A stretch of DNA of 64,000 nt from Marinibaculum sp040216765 (lineage in GTDB: Bacteria > Pseudomonadota > Alphaproteobacteria > Ferrovibrionales > Ferrovibrionaceae), in NCBI GenBank assembly GCA_040216765.1, contig JAVJON010000042.1, forward strand, positions 62,001 through 126,000, in the 5' to 3' direction. The notes beneath the pieces are model-generated. The model saw only the letters and a list, made by a program, of their open reading frames with translations, was not told the origin of the DNA and searched no databases. Shown piece after piece: positions 8,205-17,448 of this stretch. A program made the position numbers and the translations under genes. Position 1 is the first letter of the stretch. Each line of letters opens with the position of its first letter.

Positions 8205-9559
8205 TGCGCCGCCTCCCCCGCCAGGCTGTCCGACCCGCGCGCCGCCGGGTCGGCAACCGGCCGGCCGATGGAGTGATAGACGAAGCCGGCGGCGCGGGCC
8301 TCCTCCAGTGTGTAGATGTTGCGCAGGTCCACCATCAGGGGACAGCGCATCAGGCTGCGCACCCGGTCGAGGTCCAGCGCACGGAACTGGTTCCATTCGG
8401 TGACGATCACCAGGGCATCCGCGTCGGGCATCACCGCATAGGCATCGTCGCACCAGGTGACGCCGTCGATCAGCTTGCGCGCCTCGGCCATGCCCTCCGG
8501 GTCGAACACGCTGACCTCGGCGCCGGCCTTCACCAGGCCCGGCACCACCTCCAGGCTGGGGCTTTCGCGCATGTCGTCGGTGTTCGGCTTGAAGGTCAGG
8601 CCCAGCACGCCGATCCTGCGCCCCCGGACCGAGCCGCCGCAGGCCGCCACCACCTTGTCCACCATCTGGCGCTTGCGGCTGTCATTGGCCGCCACCACCG
8701 TCTCCACGATCGACAGGGGCGCCTCCATGCGGCGCGCTAGCGCCACCAGGGCGCGCGTGTCCTTCGGGAAGCAGGATCCGCCATAGCCGGGGCCGGCATG
8801 CAGGAACTTCGCACCGATCCGCTTGTCCAGGCCGATGCCGCGGGCGACGTCCTGCACATCCACGCCGACCCGTTCGCACAGGTCCGCGACCTCGTTGATG
8901 AAGGTGATCTTGGTCGCCAGGAAGGTATTGGCCGCGTACTTGATCAGCTCCGCGGTCTCCAGGTCGGTGAACAGGACCGGGGTCTCGTTCAGGAACAGCG
9001 GGCGATAGATCAGCCGCATCACGTCGCGGGCCCGCTGGGTGCGGACCCCGACCACGACCCGGTCCGGCCGCATGAAATCCTCGATGGCCGCGCCCTCGCG
9101 CAGGAATTCCGGATTCGAGGCGACATCGACCTGCGCGTCCGGGCGGGTCTTGCGGATGATCCGGGTGACCTCCGCGCCGGTGCCCACCGGCACGGTCGAC
9201 TTGTTCACCACCACCGTATAGCCGTCGACCGCGCGGGCGACCTGCTCGGCCGCGGCAAAGACATAGCTCAGGTCGGCCTCGCCATCGCCGCGGCGCGACG
9301 GCGTGCCGACGGCGATGAACACGGCATCCGCGGCGGCGACGGGATCCGTCAGGTCGGTGGTGAAGTGCAGCCTGCCGGCACGCGTGTTGCGGGCCACGAC
9401 ATCCTCCAGGCCCGGTTCGAAGATCGGCACCCGGCCGTCCTTCAAGGTCTCGATCCGAACGGTATCGGTGTCGACGCAGGTCACGTCATGGCCGAATTCG
9501 GAAAAGCAGGCGCCGGATACCAGGCCGACATAGCCTGTGCCTATCATCGCCACGCGCAT
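8201..9559 (-). CDS. ugd: UDP-glucose 6-dehydrogenase
   Basis: Oxidises UDP-glucose twice with NAD+ to UDP-glucuronate, a precursor of capsule, exopolysaccharide and lipid-linked sugars. The N-terminal Rossmann motif is GTGYVG (7-12). The catalytic Cys263 lies in GPGYGGSCFPKD. The usual EFLREG and NEVADLCE segments are present, and 452 aa is normal. It lies 74 bp downstream of galU, which makes its substrate, and overlaps the phosphohexomutase by four bases, so the three form one UDP-sugar unit. Confidence 0.96.
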   Translation of the reverse strand: MRVAMIGTGYVGLVSGACFSEFGHDVTCVDTDTVRIETLKDGRVPIFEPGLEDVVARNTRAGRLHFTTDLTDPVAAADAVFIAVGTPSRRGDGEADLSYVFAAAEQVARAVDGYTVVVNKSTVPVGTGAEVTRIIRKTRPDAQVDVASNPEFLREGAAIEDFMRPDRVVVGVRTQRARDVMRLIYRPLFLNETPVLFTDLETAELIKYAANTFLATKITFINEVADLCERVGVDVQDVARGIGLDKRIGAKFLHAGPGYGGSCFPKDTRALVALARRMEAPLSIVETVVAANDSRKRQMVDKVVAACGGSVRGRRIGVLGLTFKPNTDDMRESPSLEVVPGLVKAGAEVSVFDPEGMAEARKLIDGVTWCDDAYAVMPDADALVIVTEWNQFRALDLDRVRSLMRCPLMVDLRNIYTLEEARAAGFVYHSIGRPVADPAARGSDSLAGEAAQ

Positions 9560-9633
9560 TGCGGCCCTCCCGGAAAAGTGAAATCAGGATTCGTGCTGTC
9601 CAAGGTCGCGCCGGCACCGCGCCGGCCTGTGCC

Positions 9634-10548
9634 CTACTTGCCGTACTTGCCGCCGTAGAGGGAGTGCAGCCGCTGCCCCAGGAAATCGGCCACGGCCGGC
9701 CCGATATCGGCGCGCGCCAGGCCGAACGCCAGGTTCGCGCAGAGGAAGCCCGCCTTGTCGCCGCAATCGAACCGCTCGCCCTCGAACGCCAGGGCATGGA
9801 ACGGGACCGTGCCGATCATCGCCGCCATCGCATCGGTCAGCTGGATCTCGCCGCCCGCGCCGGCCTGCGTCTCCGACAGGCGCTGGAAGATCTCCGGCTG
9901 CAGGATGTAGCGGCCGATCACCGCCAGGCGCGACGGCGCATCCGCCGGCTCCGGCTTCTCGACCAGCGCCTTCACGCCGATCAGCTCGCCCGGCGCCGCG
10001 GCCTCGCGGCCGCCTTCGGCGGTGATGATGCCGTAGCGGCGGGTTTCCTCCTGCGCCACCTCCATGGCGGCGACCATGTTGCCGCCGACCTCTTCATAGG
10101 CGTCGATCATCTGCTTCAGGCAGGGCGTCCGGCTGAGGATCAGGTCGTCGGCCAGCAGGACCGCGAAAGGCTCCCGGCCCACCAGGTCGGCGGCACAGGC
10201 CACGGCATGGCCCAGTCCCAGCGGCAGCATCTGGCGGGTATAGGCGACCTTTCCCGGCGGCGGCACGAAGGCATCCACCTGTTCCAGCGCCTGGTCCTTG
10301 CCGCGCCGGCGCAAGGTGTCCTCGAGCTCGTAGGAATGGTCGAAATGGTCTTCGATCACCGCCTTGCCACGGCCGGTGACGAAGACGAACTGCTCGATCC
10401 CGGCCGCCTGCGCCTCTTCCAGGGCATATTGGATCAGCGGCTTGTCGACGACCGGCAGCATCTCCTTCGGCATCGCCTTCGTGGCGGGAAGGAAACGGGT
10501 GCCAAGTCCGCCGACCGGGAAGACCGCGGTACGGACCTTCTGCTTCAT
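9634..10548 (-). CDS. galU: UTP-glucose-1-phosphate uridylyltransferase
   Basis: Makes UDP-glucose from UTP and glucose 1-phosphate. The nucleotide-binding signature PVGGLGTRFLPATKAMPKEM is at residues 12-31, followed by VDKPLIQYALEEA; the protein has 304 aa. The ATG at MKQKVRTAVFP was chosen; the open frame upstream carries no family similarity. It precedes ugd and the phosphohexomutase and is 144 bp from the DnaJ-like gene, so it may have its own promoter. Confidence 0.96.
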   Translation of the reverse strand: MKQKVRTAVFPVGGLGTRFLPATKAMPKEMLPVVDKPLIQYALEEAQAAGIEQFVFVTGRGKAVIEDHFDHSYELEDTLRRRGKDQALEQVDAFVPPPGKVAYTRQMLPLGLGHAVACAADLVGREPFAVLLADDLILSRTPCLKQMIDAYEEVGGNMVAAMEVAQEETRRYGIITAEGGREAAAPGELIGVKALVEKPEPADAPSRLAVIGRYILQPEIFQRLSETQAGAGGEIQLTDAMAAMIGTVPFHALAFEGERFDCGDKAGFLCANLAFGLARADIGPAVADFLGQRLHSLYGGKYGK

Positions 10549-10692
10549 GGGGCTGGCTGCATTCCTGCTGGATGACGGGCCGGCCGGCCGATCGGGCGGA
10601 CCCCGCCGGCCGGGGATGAACGGATGACGGGGCGTTGTACGCCCCCGCCGAAGGCAGAGGCAAGCTGCAAACCGGCAACCCGCCACGGCCCG

Positions 10693-11592
10693 TCAGGTTC
10701 CCAGCAGCACATCCTTCGCCTCGTTGATCTTGCCCGCCAGGTAGTTGGAACCGCCATGATCGGGATGCAGTTTCTTCATCAGCCGGCGATGCGCCTCGCG
10801 GATCTCCGCCGCGCTGGCGCCCTCGGCCACGTTCAGGATCTCGCGCGCCTCGCCGGCCGACATGCGCCCGGCCCGGCCGGCGCCCGAATCCGCGCCGCCC
10901 GGCCCGCCGCCCGAATCCGCGCCGCCCGAACCGCCGGCGCTGCGGTCCGACCTGCCGCCCTCCTGCCGGCGCTCCCCGGGATCCTCCCTGGCATCCTCCC
11001 GCTGGCGCCATTCCGGGCCGACCGTGCGGTCCAGATAGGCCTCCAGCAGGGTGACCGAGTCCGGGTCCTCCACCTGGCATTCGCGCAGCAGCCGAAGCAG
11101 GTCCTGCGCCGGCAATTGCTCGATGCGGCGTCCGCGGAAGCGGCCCTGCAGGACCGTGCCCGACATCTCGCCGGTGTCATGCTCCAGGGTCATCCGCAGC
11201 CAGGCGGTCTCCACCTGCGAGCTGTTGCCCGCGCCGCCGGCCGCATCGTGCCAGCGCGGCCCGCCCGGCGCCCCGCCGGCCTGCCGGAAGCCGCCCGGCC
11301 CGCCCCGCCCGGCGGCGGTTCCGCCGAACAATGTGCCCAGCATCCCCAGCAGGCCGCCGCCGGTCCCCAGGCCCGGCACCGGGCGGCCGAAGGCAAGCAG
11401 GGCGCCCATCCCCAGGATGCCGGCCAGCATCGGGCGGCCGAAGGCCAGCAGCGCGAGCGCCGCAACGCCGAGCAGGCTGCCTGCGGTCAGCCGGATCACC
11501 TTTGCCAGCTTTTTCGGGTCTGCGGTCAGCAGGACGCGGCCGGCGAACAGCAGCGCGCCGATCAGGCAGAGGCCCAGGACGAACCACGCCAC
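10693..11592 (-). CDS. membrane protein with C-terminal J domain
   Basis: 299 residues. Two or three hydrophobic segments (about 2-22, 33-52 and a Gly/Leu-rich stretch to 90) anchor the protein. A variable Gly/Arg-rich linker with low-complexity GGAD repeats follows, and a J domain closes the C-terminus with HPD at 276-278. This arrangement resembles TIM14/DjlC-like membrane co-chaperones that stimulate DnaK at the inner membrane. The central region around 130-190 (WLRMTLEHDTGEMSG, EAYLDRTVGPEW) is a conserved alphaproteobacterial segment of unknown role. The gene follows the VWA gene by nine bases, so the two are probably co-expressed. Confidence 0.85.
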   Translation of the reverse strand: MAWFVLGLCLIGALLFAGRVLLTADPKKLAKVIRLTAGSLLGVAALALLAFGRPMLAGILGMGALLAFGRPVPGLGTGGGLLGMLGTLFGGTAAGRGGPGGFRQAGGAPGGPRWHDAAGGAGNSSQVETAWLRMTLEHDTGEMSGTVLQGRFRGRRIEQLPAQDLLRLLRECQVEDPDSVTLLEAYLDRTVGPEWRQREDAREDPGERRQEGGRSDRSAGGSGGADSGGGPGGADSGAGRAGRMSAGEAREILNVAEGASAAEIREAHRRLMKKLHPDHGGSNYLAGKINEAKDVLLGT

Positions 11593-11601
11593 GCCCGGCG
11601 C

Positions 11602-12342
11602 CTACCGCAACTGCGAGGTCAGCAGCGCGACATCGCCGCCGCGGTCGCGGGCGAAATCCTCCAACGCCGGGCGCCCGCCCGCGGCATAGACCGCCACGGC
11701 CGACAGCAGGTCGCGCAGCGCCCGGGCGCTGTTGGCGTCGAAGCTGCAATAGGCGCCGCCGCTGAGCTGCGCGATCTGCTGGAAGGCCATGCGCGCCTGC
11801 GGCTCGCCGCCTTCCTGGAACACGAAGCAGGGAACCCCCAGCATCCCCAGTTCCCCCGCCAGATGTGCCAGCTCGTCCACCTTCTCTTCCATGCAATCGC
11901 CGACATAGACCAGCGCGTTGACCCGCCGCCGCTTGGTCTCGGCGATGCAATGACCCAGGATGCGGGAGATCTGGGTATAGCCGCCGCGGCAGGTCACCCT
12001 GCCCATGTAGTGGACGAGCTTCGCGGAGTCCGACACCCAGGGCGAGGCCTTGCACTCGCTGAAGCCGCGGAAGAAGACGAGCTGCACGTCCAGGCCGCCC
12101 AGCGCACCGGTCTGCAGGAACATCTGGTTCTGCAGGTGGCTCGCACGGTCCCAGCTCGGCTGCCGGCTGGCCGTCGCATCCATGCCGAAAATCAGGCGCC
12201 CGCGGATGCCCGCCGGCTTGACGTTCGGCGTCCGCGCCAGCTTGTCCAGGAACGCGCCGACCTCGGCCCCCTGCCCGCCGGCAGACCCGTCCACCGAACT
12301 GCCTGGCTGCCGTCGGTCGATATGACGATCGCTTCCGGACAT
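11602..12342 (-). CDS. von Willebrand factor A domain protein
   Basis: 246 residues. The VWA fold starts at about residue 48 with a MIDAS-type metal motif DATAS (55-59), followed by VQLVFFRGF and, near 145-150, LVYVGDCMEE. It is cytosolic, with no signal peptide or membrane segment. It is a member of an alphaproteobacterial family found beside J-domain genes. Its function is unknown; VWA domains often act as metal-dependent scaffolds. It lies between mipZ and the DnaJ-like gene on the same strand. Confidence 0.82.
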   Translation of the reverse strand: MSGSDRHIDRRQPGSSVDGSAGGQGAEVGAFLDKLARTPNVKPAGIRGRLIFGMDATASRQPSWDRASHLQNQMFLQTGALGGLDVQLVFFRGFSECKASPWVSDSAKLVHYMGRVTCRGGYTQISRILGHCIAETKRRRVNALVYVGDCMEEKVDELAHLAGELGMLGVPCFVFQEGGEPQARMAFQQIAQLSGGAYCSFDANSARALRDLLSAVAVYAAGGRPALEDFARDRGGDVALLTSQLR

Positions 12343-12473
12343 CTGCGCTGTTCCATGACCCTTCGCCCGTCACCCGACTGCACGTCCGGCAAACCTCGCT
12401 ATTAAATTGGTACGATGCCGCGACTGTCCAGTCGCCGCCCGGCGGCGCGACGCGCCGTGCCGGCTGCCTTGCC

Positions 12474-13328
12474 TCAGGCGGCGCCGCGCTGGTGCTCCGG
12501 GGCCTCCTGCGGGCCATCGAAGGCCGATGGCGCGACCGGCAGCTTCAGGCCGCGCAGCAGGGCCCGCACCTCGGTCCGGGCCGCGACATGGCTCATCGTC
12601 ATGTTGATGCCGGCATCGGGTTCCGCCAGGTCGCTGAGGGTCAGGCCGGACAGGAACATCTCGCGATAGATCACCCGCTCGCCGAAGCCGGGGACCAGCC
12701 GGAAGCCGATCCGCTTGGCCAGCTTCTCCAGCACCCGGCCCACGCGGCGCTTGTTCTTGGCGTCCAGGTTGGACAGCCGGTTGCGCATCACGATCCAGTC
12801 GGTGGTGTTGCCGGCGCGGCGCATGCGCTCCTTGCGCTGCTCGAAGACCATTTCCGAATAGTGGCTCAGCCGGCTCTGCGCGACTTCGCGCGGATTGACC
12901 TCCGCCAGCAGGTCGAGGTCGATGAAGCTGTCGTTCATCGGCGTGACCAGGGTATCGGCATAGGAATGGCCCAATGCCGCCAGATAGGTGTGGCTGCCCG
13001 GGCAGTCGACGACGACGAAGTCGTGGCGTTCGCTGAACCGGTCGTGCCATTCCTTGAAGCGCGCGGCCTCGTCGGCCTCGGCCTCGGCCCGGTCCTGCGC
13101 CTCGGAACGCTTGATCGACACCCAGTCGGGCATCGGCAGGGTTACCGCCAACTGGTCGATATAGGCCTGCCGGTTCTCAAGGTAGCGGCTGAGCGTGCGC
13201 TGCCGGCCGTCCAGGTCGATCGCGCCGACCTTGCAGCCTGCATAGAGCAGTCCGATCACCAGATGCATGGCGGTGGTCGACTTGCCGGAACCGCCTTTCT
13301 CGTTCCCCAGAACGATGGTATGCGCCAT
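12474..13328 (-). CDS. mipZ: division plane positioning ATPase MipZ
   Basis: A ParA/MinD-type ATPase that forms a gradient from the ParB-bound poles and inhibits FtsZ polymerisation away from midcell. The deviant Walker A motif KGGSGKST is at 11-18, and VVVDCPGSHTYLAALGHSYADTLVTP carries the Walker B-equivalent and switch regions. Long charged helices (RSEAQDRAEAEADEAARFKEW) and a DLLAEVNP segment are typical of MipZ rather than of ParA. At 284 aa it is near the usual length. The ATG was chosen just before HTIVLGNEKGG. It heads the leftward string mipZ-VWA-DnaJ-galU-ugd. Confidence 0.93.
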   Translation of the reverse strand: MAHTIVLGNEKGGSGKSTTAMHLVIGLLYAGCKVGAIDLDGRQRTLSRYLENRQAYIDQLAVTLPMPDWVSIKRSEAQDRAEAEADEAARFKEWHDRFSERHDFVVVDCPGSHTYLAALGHSYADTLVTPMNDSFIDLDLLAEVNPREVAQSRLSHYSEMVFEQRKERMRRAGNTTDWIVMRNRLSNLDAKNKRRVGRVLEKLAKRIGFRLVPGFGERVIYREMFLSGLTLSDLAEPDAGINMTMSHVAARTEVRALLRGLKLPVAPSAFDGPQEAPEHQRGAA

Positions 13329-13522
13329 GCGACGGGAGCACCTCACGTTGTCCTGGCCTGCCTGTGCCGGGCCATCCGCCACAAGCAATGCCGGCTGCCC
13401 GCTTGCCGGGTCAAGCGGGAGGCCGCGAGCGGCAGTTTTGCGCCCTCCTGCGTGCCGGACCGGGCGCTGCACATGGGCCGGTCGGCAGGTTCCAGGATGG
13501 CGAATCGCGGGGCAGCGCCCGA

Positions 13523-13586
13523 GCTTGCGGTGACCCGGGCTTGCGGTGACCGGGGCTTGCGGTGACCGGGGCTTGCAGGTGGACCG
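13523..13586. repeat. 16-bp tandem repeat
   Basis: Three near-identical head-to-tail copies of GCTTGCGGTGACCGGG start at 13523, 13539 and 13555. The first differs at one base. A degenerate fourth copy starts at 13571. They fill the spacer between the divergent mipZ and FAD oxidoreductase genes, immediately upstream of the latter. There are no spacers between units, so this is not a CRISPR. Confidence 0.85.
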
Positions 13587-13615
13587 GAGCCCGCGGATGG
13601 ATTCTGGAGGCAGGA

Positions 13616-14734
13616 ATGGACGAGGTCGATGCAGTAGTCGTGGGCGCCGGGGTGGTAGGACTGGCGGTCGCCCGCGCGCTCGCGCTGCAGGGCCGCGAGG
13701 TCATCGTGCTCGAGGCGACGGACGCGATCGGCACCGGCACCTCGTCGCGCAACAGCGAGGTGATCCATGCCGGGATCTACTATCCCACGGGCAGCCTGAA
13801 GGCGGAGTCCTGCATTGCCGGGCGCCGGCGCCTCTACGGCTATTGCGACAGCCATGGCATCGCCTATCGCCGCTGCGGCAAGCTGATCGTCGCGGCCGAG
13901 GCAGAGGAGGTGCCGAAGCTCGAGGCGCTGGTCGCCAAGGCAGAGGCCAACGGTCTGCACGGCCCGGACGAGGCGCTGCGTCTGATCGGCGATAACGAGG
14001 CGCGGGCGCTGGAGCCCGAACTGGCCTGCATCGCGGCGGCGGTGTCGCCCTCGACCGGCATCATCGACAGCCATGGGCTGATGCTCGCCTATCAGGGGGA
14101 ACTCGAGGACCGCGGCGGCATGATCGCCTTCAACAGCCCGCTCGCCGCGGCGGAGGCCGTCGCCGGCGGTTTCGTCCTGACCGTGACCCAGCCGGGTGGC
14201 GAGAGCTTCCGCCTGCGCACCGGCATCCTGGTGAACGCGGCAGGCCTGGAGGCCCAGGCGGTCGCCCGCAGGATCGGCGGCCTCGACGCCGGGACGATCC
14301 CGCCCGGCTATTTCGCGAAGGGCAGCTATTTCAGCCTGGCGGGCCGCGCGCCGTTCTCGCGGCTGGTCTATCCGATGCCTGTGAAGGCCGGGCTGGGCGT
14401 GCACCTGACCATCGACCTTGGCGGCCAGGCCCGCTTCGGGCCGGATGCGGAATATGTCGACCGCCTGGACTATGACGTCGACCTGCGCCGTGCCGACAGC
14501 TTCTATGCCGCAATCCGTCGCTATTGGCCCGCCCTGCCCGACGGCGCGCTGCAGCCCGGCTATGCCGGCATCCGGCCGAAGCTGCAGGCACCGGGCGAGG
14601 ATTTCAGGGATTTCATGATCCAGGGGCCTGCGGCGCATGGCCTGCCCGGCATGGTCAACCTGTACGGGATCGAGAGCCCCGGCCTGACCGCGTCGCTGGA
14701 TCTGGCGGACCGTGCGGTCGCGGAACTATCCTGA
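13616..14734 (+). CDS. FAD-dependent oxidoreductase, L-2-hydroxyglutarate dehydrogenase-like
   Basis: A 372-residue DAO-family flavoprotein. The FAD-binding motif GAGVVGLAVARAL begins at about residue 10 and ends at the ribose-binding Glu of VIVLE. The segment SSRNSEVIHAGIYYP and the C-terminal YGIESPGLTASL match the LhgO/L2HGDH group, which oxidises L-2-hydroxyglutarate to 2-oxoglutarate. The exact substrate is inferred only from these blocks. Translation starts at the ATG after CTGGAGGCAGGA. The tail leads, after 55 bp and a G tract, into a second flavoprotein gene. Confidence 0.8.
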   Translation: MDEVDAVVVGAGVVGLAVARALALQGREVIVLEATDAIGTGTSSRNSEVIHAGIYYPTGSLKAESCIAGRRRLYGYCDSHGIAYRRCGKLIVAAEAEEVPKLEALVAKAEANGLHGPDEALRLIGDNEARALEPELACIAAAVSPSTGIIDSHGLMLAYQGELEDRGGMIAFNSPLAAAEAVAGGFVLTVTQPGGESFRLRTGILVNAAGLEAQAVARRIGGLDAGTIPPGYFAKGSYFSLAGRAPFSRLVYPMPVKAGLGVHLTIDLGGQARFGPDAEYVDRLDYDVDLRRADSFYAAIRRYWPALPDGALQPGYAGIRPKLQAPGEDFRDFMIQGPAAHGLPGMVNLYGIESPGLTASLDLADRAVAELS

Positions 14735-14769
14735 ACTGTCCGGAGGTCCGGCACGGTCGGGGCTTTGGC

Positions 14770-14780
14770 GGGGGGGGGGG
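14770..14780 (+). repeat. G11 homopolymer tract before a start codon
   Basis: Eleven consecutive G residues end nine bases upstream of the ATG of the flavin amine oxidase, in the ribosome-binding region. A tract of this length in a leader is prone to slippage and could change translation initiation. It could also be a sequencing length error. Confidence 0.7.
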
Positions 14781-14789
14781 TGGAACGGC

Positions 14790-16472
14790 ATGTCTGTCAC
14801 TGGAATTCCGACGCGACGTCAATTCCTTCATGGGCTCGGCGTGCTGGGCGGCGCGGCTGCCGTCTATCACGGCGCGGGCGCCCTGGGCCTGCTGAAGATG
14901 AGCTCCGCGCATGCCGCGATGCCGGACTATCCGGCGGCGACCGGGCGCGGCCGCTCAGTGGTGGTGATCGGTGCCGGCGTGGCCGGCATCTGCACCGCCT
15001 ATCACCTCGCCCGGGCCGGCTTCACGGTGACCATCCTGGAGGCCAGCCCACGGGCGGGTGGACGCAGCTTCACCGCCCGCGACGGCGACAGTTTCGCGGA
15101 GGTGGGCGGACCGCTTCAGACCCTCCGGCTGGTGCAGAACCGCTATCCCGACGGCACGCCGGTTGCCGAGCAGACCTATGTCAATTGCGGCGCCGGCCGG
15201 ATCGGCGCCCATTCGGCGCTGGTCCTGGATTATTGCCACCGCTTCGGCACGCGGCTGGAACCCTACCAATTCTACAGCGCCAGCGCCCTGCTCCAGAGCG
15301 ACAGGAGCTTCGGCGGCAAGGCCATGCCGTTCCGCCAGGTCCGCCACAGCCTGCGCGGCGAGATCGCCGGCATGCTGGCCTCCGACGTGCAGGCTCATGG
15401 CCTGGATGTGCCGCTGACCGAGGCCGACCGCGAACGCTTCCTGCAGATGCTGCAGCAGTTCGGCGGTCTGACCCGCGCCCCGGACGGCCGCTACCTGTTC
15501 GAGGAGACGGCGCGGACCGGCTATCTCATCGACCCGATCGCCGACCTGGAAGCCGGCCAGCTGCGCCCCAAGCTCGGCCTGCAGGACATCGTGCGATCCG
15601 ACCTCTGGGATCGAAAGCTGTTCCAGCACCTGCAGTACCAGTGGCAGGCGACCCTGGTGCAGCCGGTGGGCGGCATGGACATGCTGTGGCGAAACATCCT
15701 GCGCCAGGCGGTGCCCGGCGGCGGGATCCTCTGGGACCGCCTGCGGTTGAACAGCCCGGTCGCGCAGCTCCGCAACACCGACACCGGCGTGTCCGTCGTG
15801 ACCGAGGGCGGTGAGACGCTGGACGCCGACTTCTGTGTCTCGACGATGGCCCCGCCGCAACTGGCGCAACGCGCAGCGAACCTGGACCCGGCGCTGACCG
15901 CGGCGCTCGCCGCCATCCCCTATCGGCCAGCGGTCACCATGGCGGCACAGTTCGACAGCCGGTTCTGGGAGCGCGACAGCGACACGACGGACCGCATCCT
16001 GGGCGGTATCAGCTGGACCGACGGCATCACCGGCCAGCTCTGGTATCCATCCAGCGAGTTCTTCACCACGCACGGCGTGATGCGCATCGCCTATAACGGC
16101 TTCGAGAAGGCGCTGGCGTTCGGCAACCTATCCCTCGCGGAGAGGCTGGAAGCGGCCATCGCCGCTGGCGAGAAGTTCCATCCTGGCCAGTTTGCCGCCC
16201 ACCTGATCCCGGAGAGTGCCGTCAGCGTCGCCTGGCACAAGATGCCGTACTTCCTGGGCGTGGGCGCCGACTACAGCTATCTGGGGGTCAGCCAGGACGA
16301 TCTGGTGCGCACCAACCTGGAGCGCTATCGCTACCTCAAGCGGAGCTTCCCGGCCGGACAGATCTACCTGGCGGGCGACTATGTCAGCTTTACGCCCGGC
16401 TGGAAGGATGGCGCGCTGGCCTCCGCCGAACAGGCGGCCTCCCGCATTGCGGACCGGGTGCTGGGCCGCTGA
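14790..16472 (+). CDS. Tat-exported flavin monoamine/L-amino-acid oxidase family protein
   Basis: 560 residues. A twin-arginine signal (TRRQFLHGLGVLGGAAAVY, about 8-26) sends the folded flavoprotein to the periplasm. An NAD(P)-binding Rossmann-like FAD motif GAGVAGICTAYHLARAGF follows at about 71, ending in the Glu of VTILEASPRAGGR. The C-terminal GDYVSFTPGWKDGAL-EQAA segment closes the FAD site, as in monoamine oxidases and tryptophan monooxygenase relatives. The substrate is probably an amine or amino acid but is not decided by sequence. An 11-G tract sits just before the start. The gene is one of four rightward oxidative genes at 13.6-18.6 kb. Confidence 0.82.
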   Translation: MSVTGIPTRRQFLHGLGVLGGAAAVYHGAGALGLLKMSSAHAAMPDYPAATGRGRSVVVIGAGVAGICTAYHLARAGFTVTILEASPRAGGRSFTARDGDSFAEVGGPLQTLRLVQNRYPDGTPVAEQTYVNCGAGRIGAHSALVLDYCHRFGTRLEPYQFYSASALLQSDRSFGGKAMPFRQVRHSLRGEIAGMLASDVQAHGLDVPLTEADRERFLQMLQQFGGLTRAPDGRYLFEETARTGYLIDPIADLEAGQLRPKLGLQDIVRSDLWDRKLFQHLQYQWQATLVQPVGGMDMLWRNILRQAVPGGGILWDRLRLNSPVAQLRNTDTGVSVVTEGGETLDADFCVSTMAPPQLAQRAANLDPALTAALAAIPYRPAVTMAAQFDSRFWERDSDTTDRILGGISWTDGITGQLWYPSSEFFTTHGVMRIAYNGFEKALAFGNLSLAERLEAAIAAGEKFHPGQFAAHLIPESAVSVAWHKMPYFLGVGADYSYLGVSQDDLVRTNLERYRYLKRSFPAGQIYLAGDYVSFTPGWKDGALASAEQAASRIADRVLGR

Positions 16473-16548
16473 CCCTGCGGCAGCGCCCGGTGGCAAGATC
16501 CCGGGGAATGCTGTCCAATAGGCTGGCGGCGATCCGCGGGAGGACAGA

Positions 16549-17448
16549 ATGACGCCGGAGCAGATCCTGAGCCATCCGCCGCGCGTGCTGACGCAGGCAC
16601 AGCGCGAACATTATTTCGCCCACGGCTATGTCGGGGTGGAGAGCCTGGTGCCGGCGCCGGTGCTGGCGGAGTTGCAGGCGGCCACGCAGGATTTCGTGGA
16701 CCAGAGCCGCCAGGTGACGGCATCGGACGACCGGTTCGACATCGGCCCGGGCCATAGTGCGGCGCATCCCGTCCTGCGGCGGCTGAAGAACCCGGACGAA
16801 CGGAGCGATGCCTACTGGCGCTTCGCCAGTGGCATGATGGCGGATGTGGCCGCGGACCTGGTCGGCCCGAACGTGACCTTTCATCACGCCAAGTTGAACT
16901 TCAAGTGGTACGACGAAAGCGACCGGGTGCGCTGGCACCAGGACATCCAGTTCTTCCCGCATACCAACTACAATGTCCTCACCATCGGCTGCTATCTGGC
17001 CGATACCGACATGAACAACGGGCCGCTGGGCGTGCTGGACGGCTCGCACGAGGAGCCGCTGCACGACCAGTACGATGCGCGGGGCAACTGGACCGGCATG
17101 CTGTCGGAGGCCGATGCGGCCGCGCTCGACATGGGGCGGGTGGCCTACCTGACCGGCCCCGCAGGCTCCATCACCATCCACAATGCCCGGACATTGCATT
17201 TCTCGCCCGCATCGAAATCGCCGCTGCCGCGCCCGCTGCTGCTGAACTGCTATGCGGCGGCCGATGCCAAGCCCTACACGCCGCACCCCTCGCCGACCTG
17301 CCACAGCTATGCCCTGCTGCGCGGCGAACCGGTGCGCTGGGCGCATCACGATCCCAGGCCCTGCCAGATCCCGCCCGACTGGTCGGGCGGCTATACCTCG
17401 ATTTATGCCGCACAGGCCGGCGAGGACGGTCCGGCGAACGCCGGGTAG
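16549..17448 (+). CDS. phytanoyl-CoA dioxygenase family protein
   Basis: A 299-residue Fe(II)/2-oxoglutarate oxygenase. The iron ligands are visible as HxD in WHQD (His130, Asp132) and a distal His in TIHNARTLH (about 211), with a downstream Arg to bind 2-oxoglutarate. The family hydroxylates a wide range of small molecules, so phytanoyl-CoA itself is only one option. The start follows GGGAGGACAG, a strong ribosome site. It lies 76 bp after the amine oxidase on the same strand, and a shared catabolic or modifying role is possible. Confidence 0.85.
   Translation: MTPEQILSHPPRVLTQAQREHYFAHGYVGVESLVPAPVLAELQAATQDFVDQSRQVTASDDRFDIGPGHSAAHPVLRRLKNPDERSDAYWRFASGMMADVAADLVGPNVTFHHAKLNFKWYDESDRVRWHQDIQFFPHTNYNVLTIGCYLADTDMNNGPLGVLDGSHEEPLHDQYDARGNWTGMLSEADAAALDMGRVAYLTGPAGSITIHNARTLHFSPASKSPLPRPLLLNCYAAADAKPYTPHPSPTCHSYALLRGEPVRWAHHDPRPCQIPPDWSGGYTSIYAAQAGEDGPANAG

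Noticed and set aside
13523..13586. CRISPR-like repeat array
   Set aside because: The units are contiguous with no spacers and only three to four copies, so it is a simple tandem repeat.
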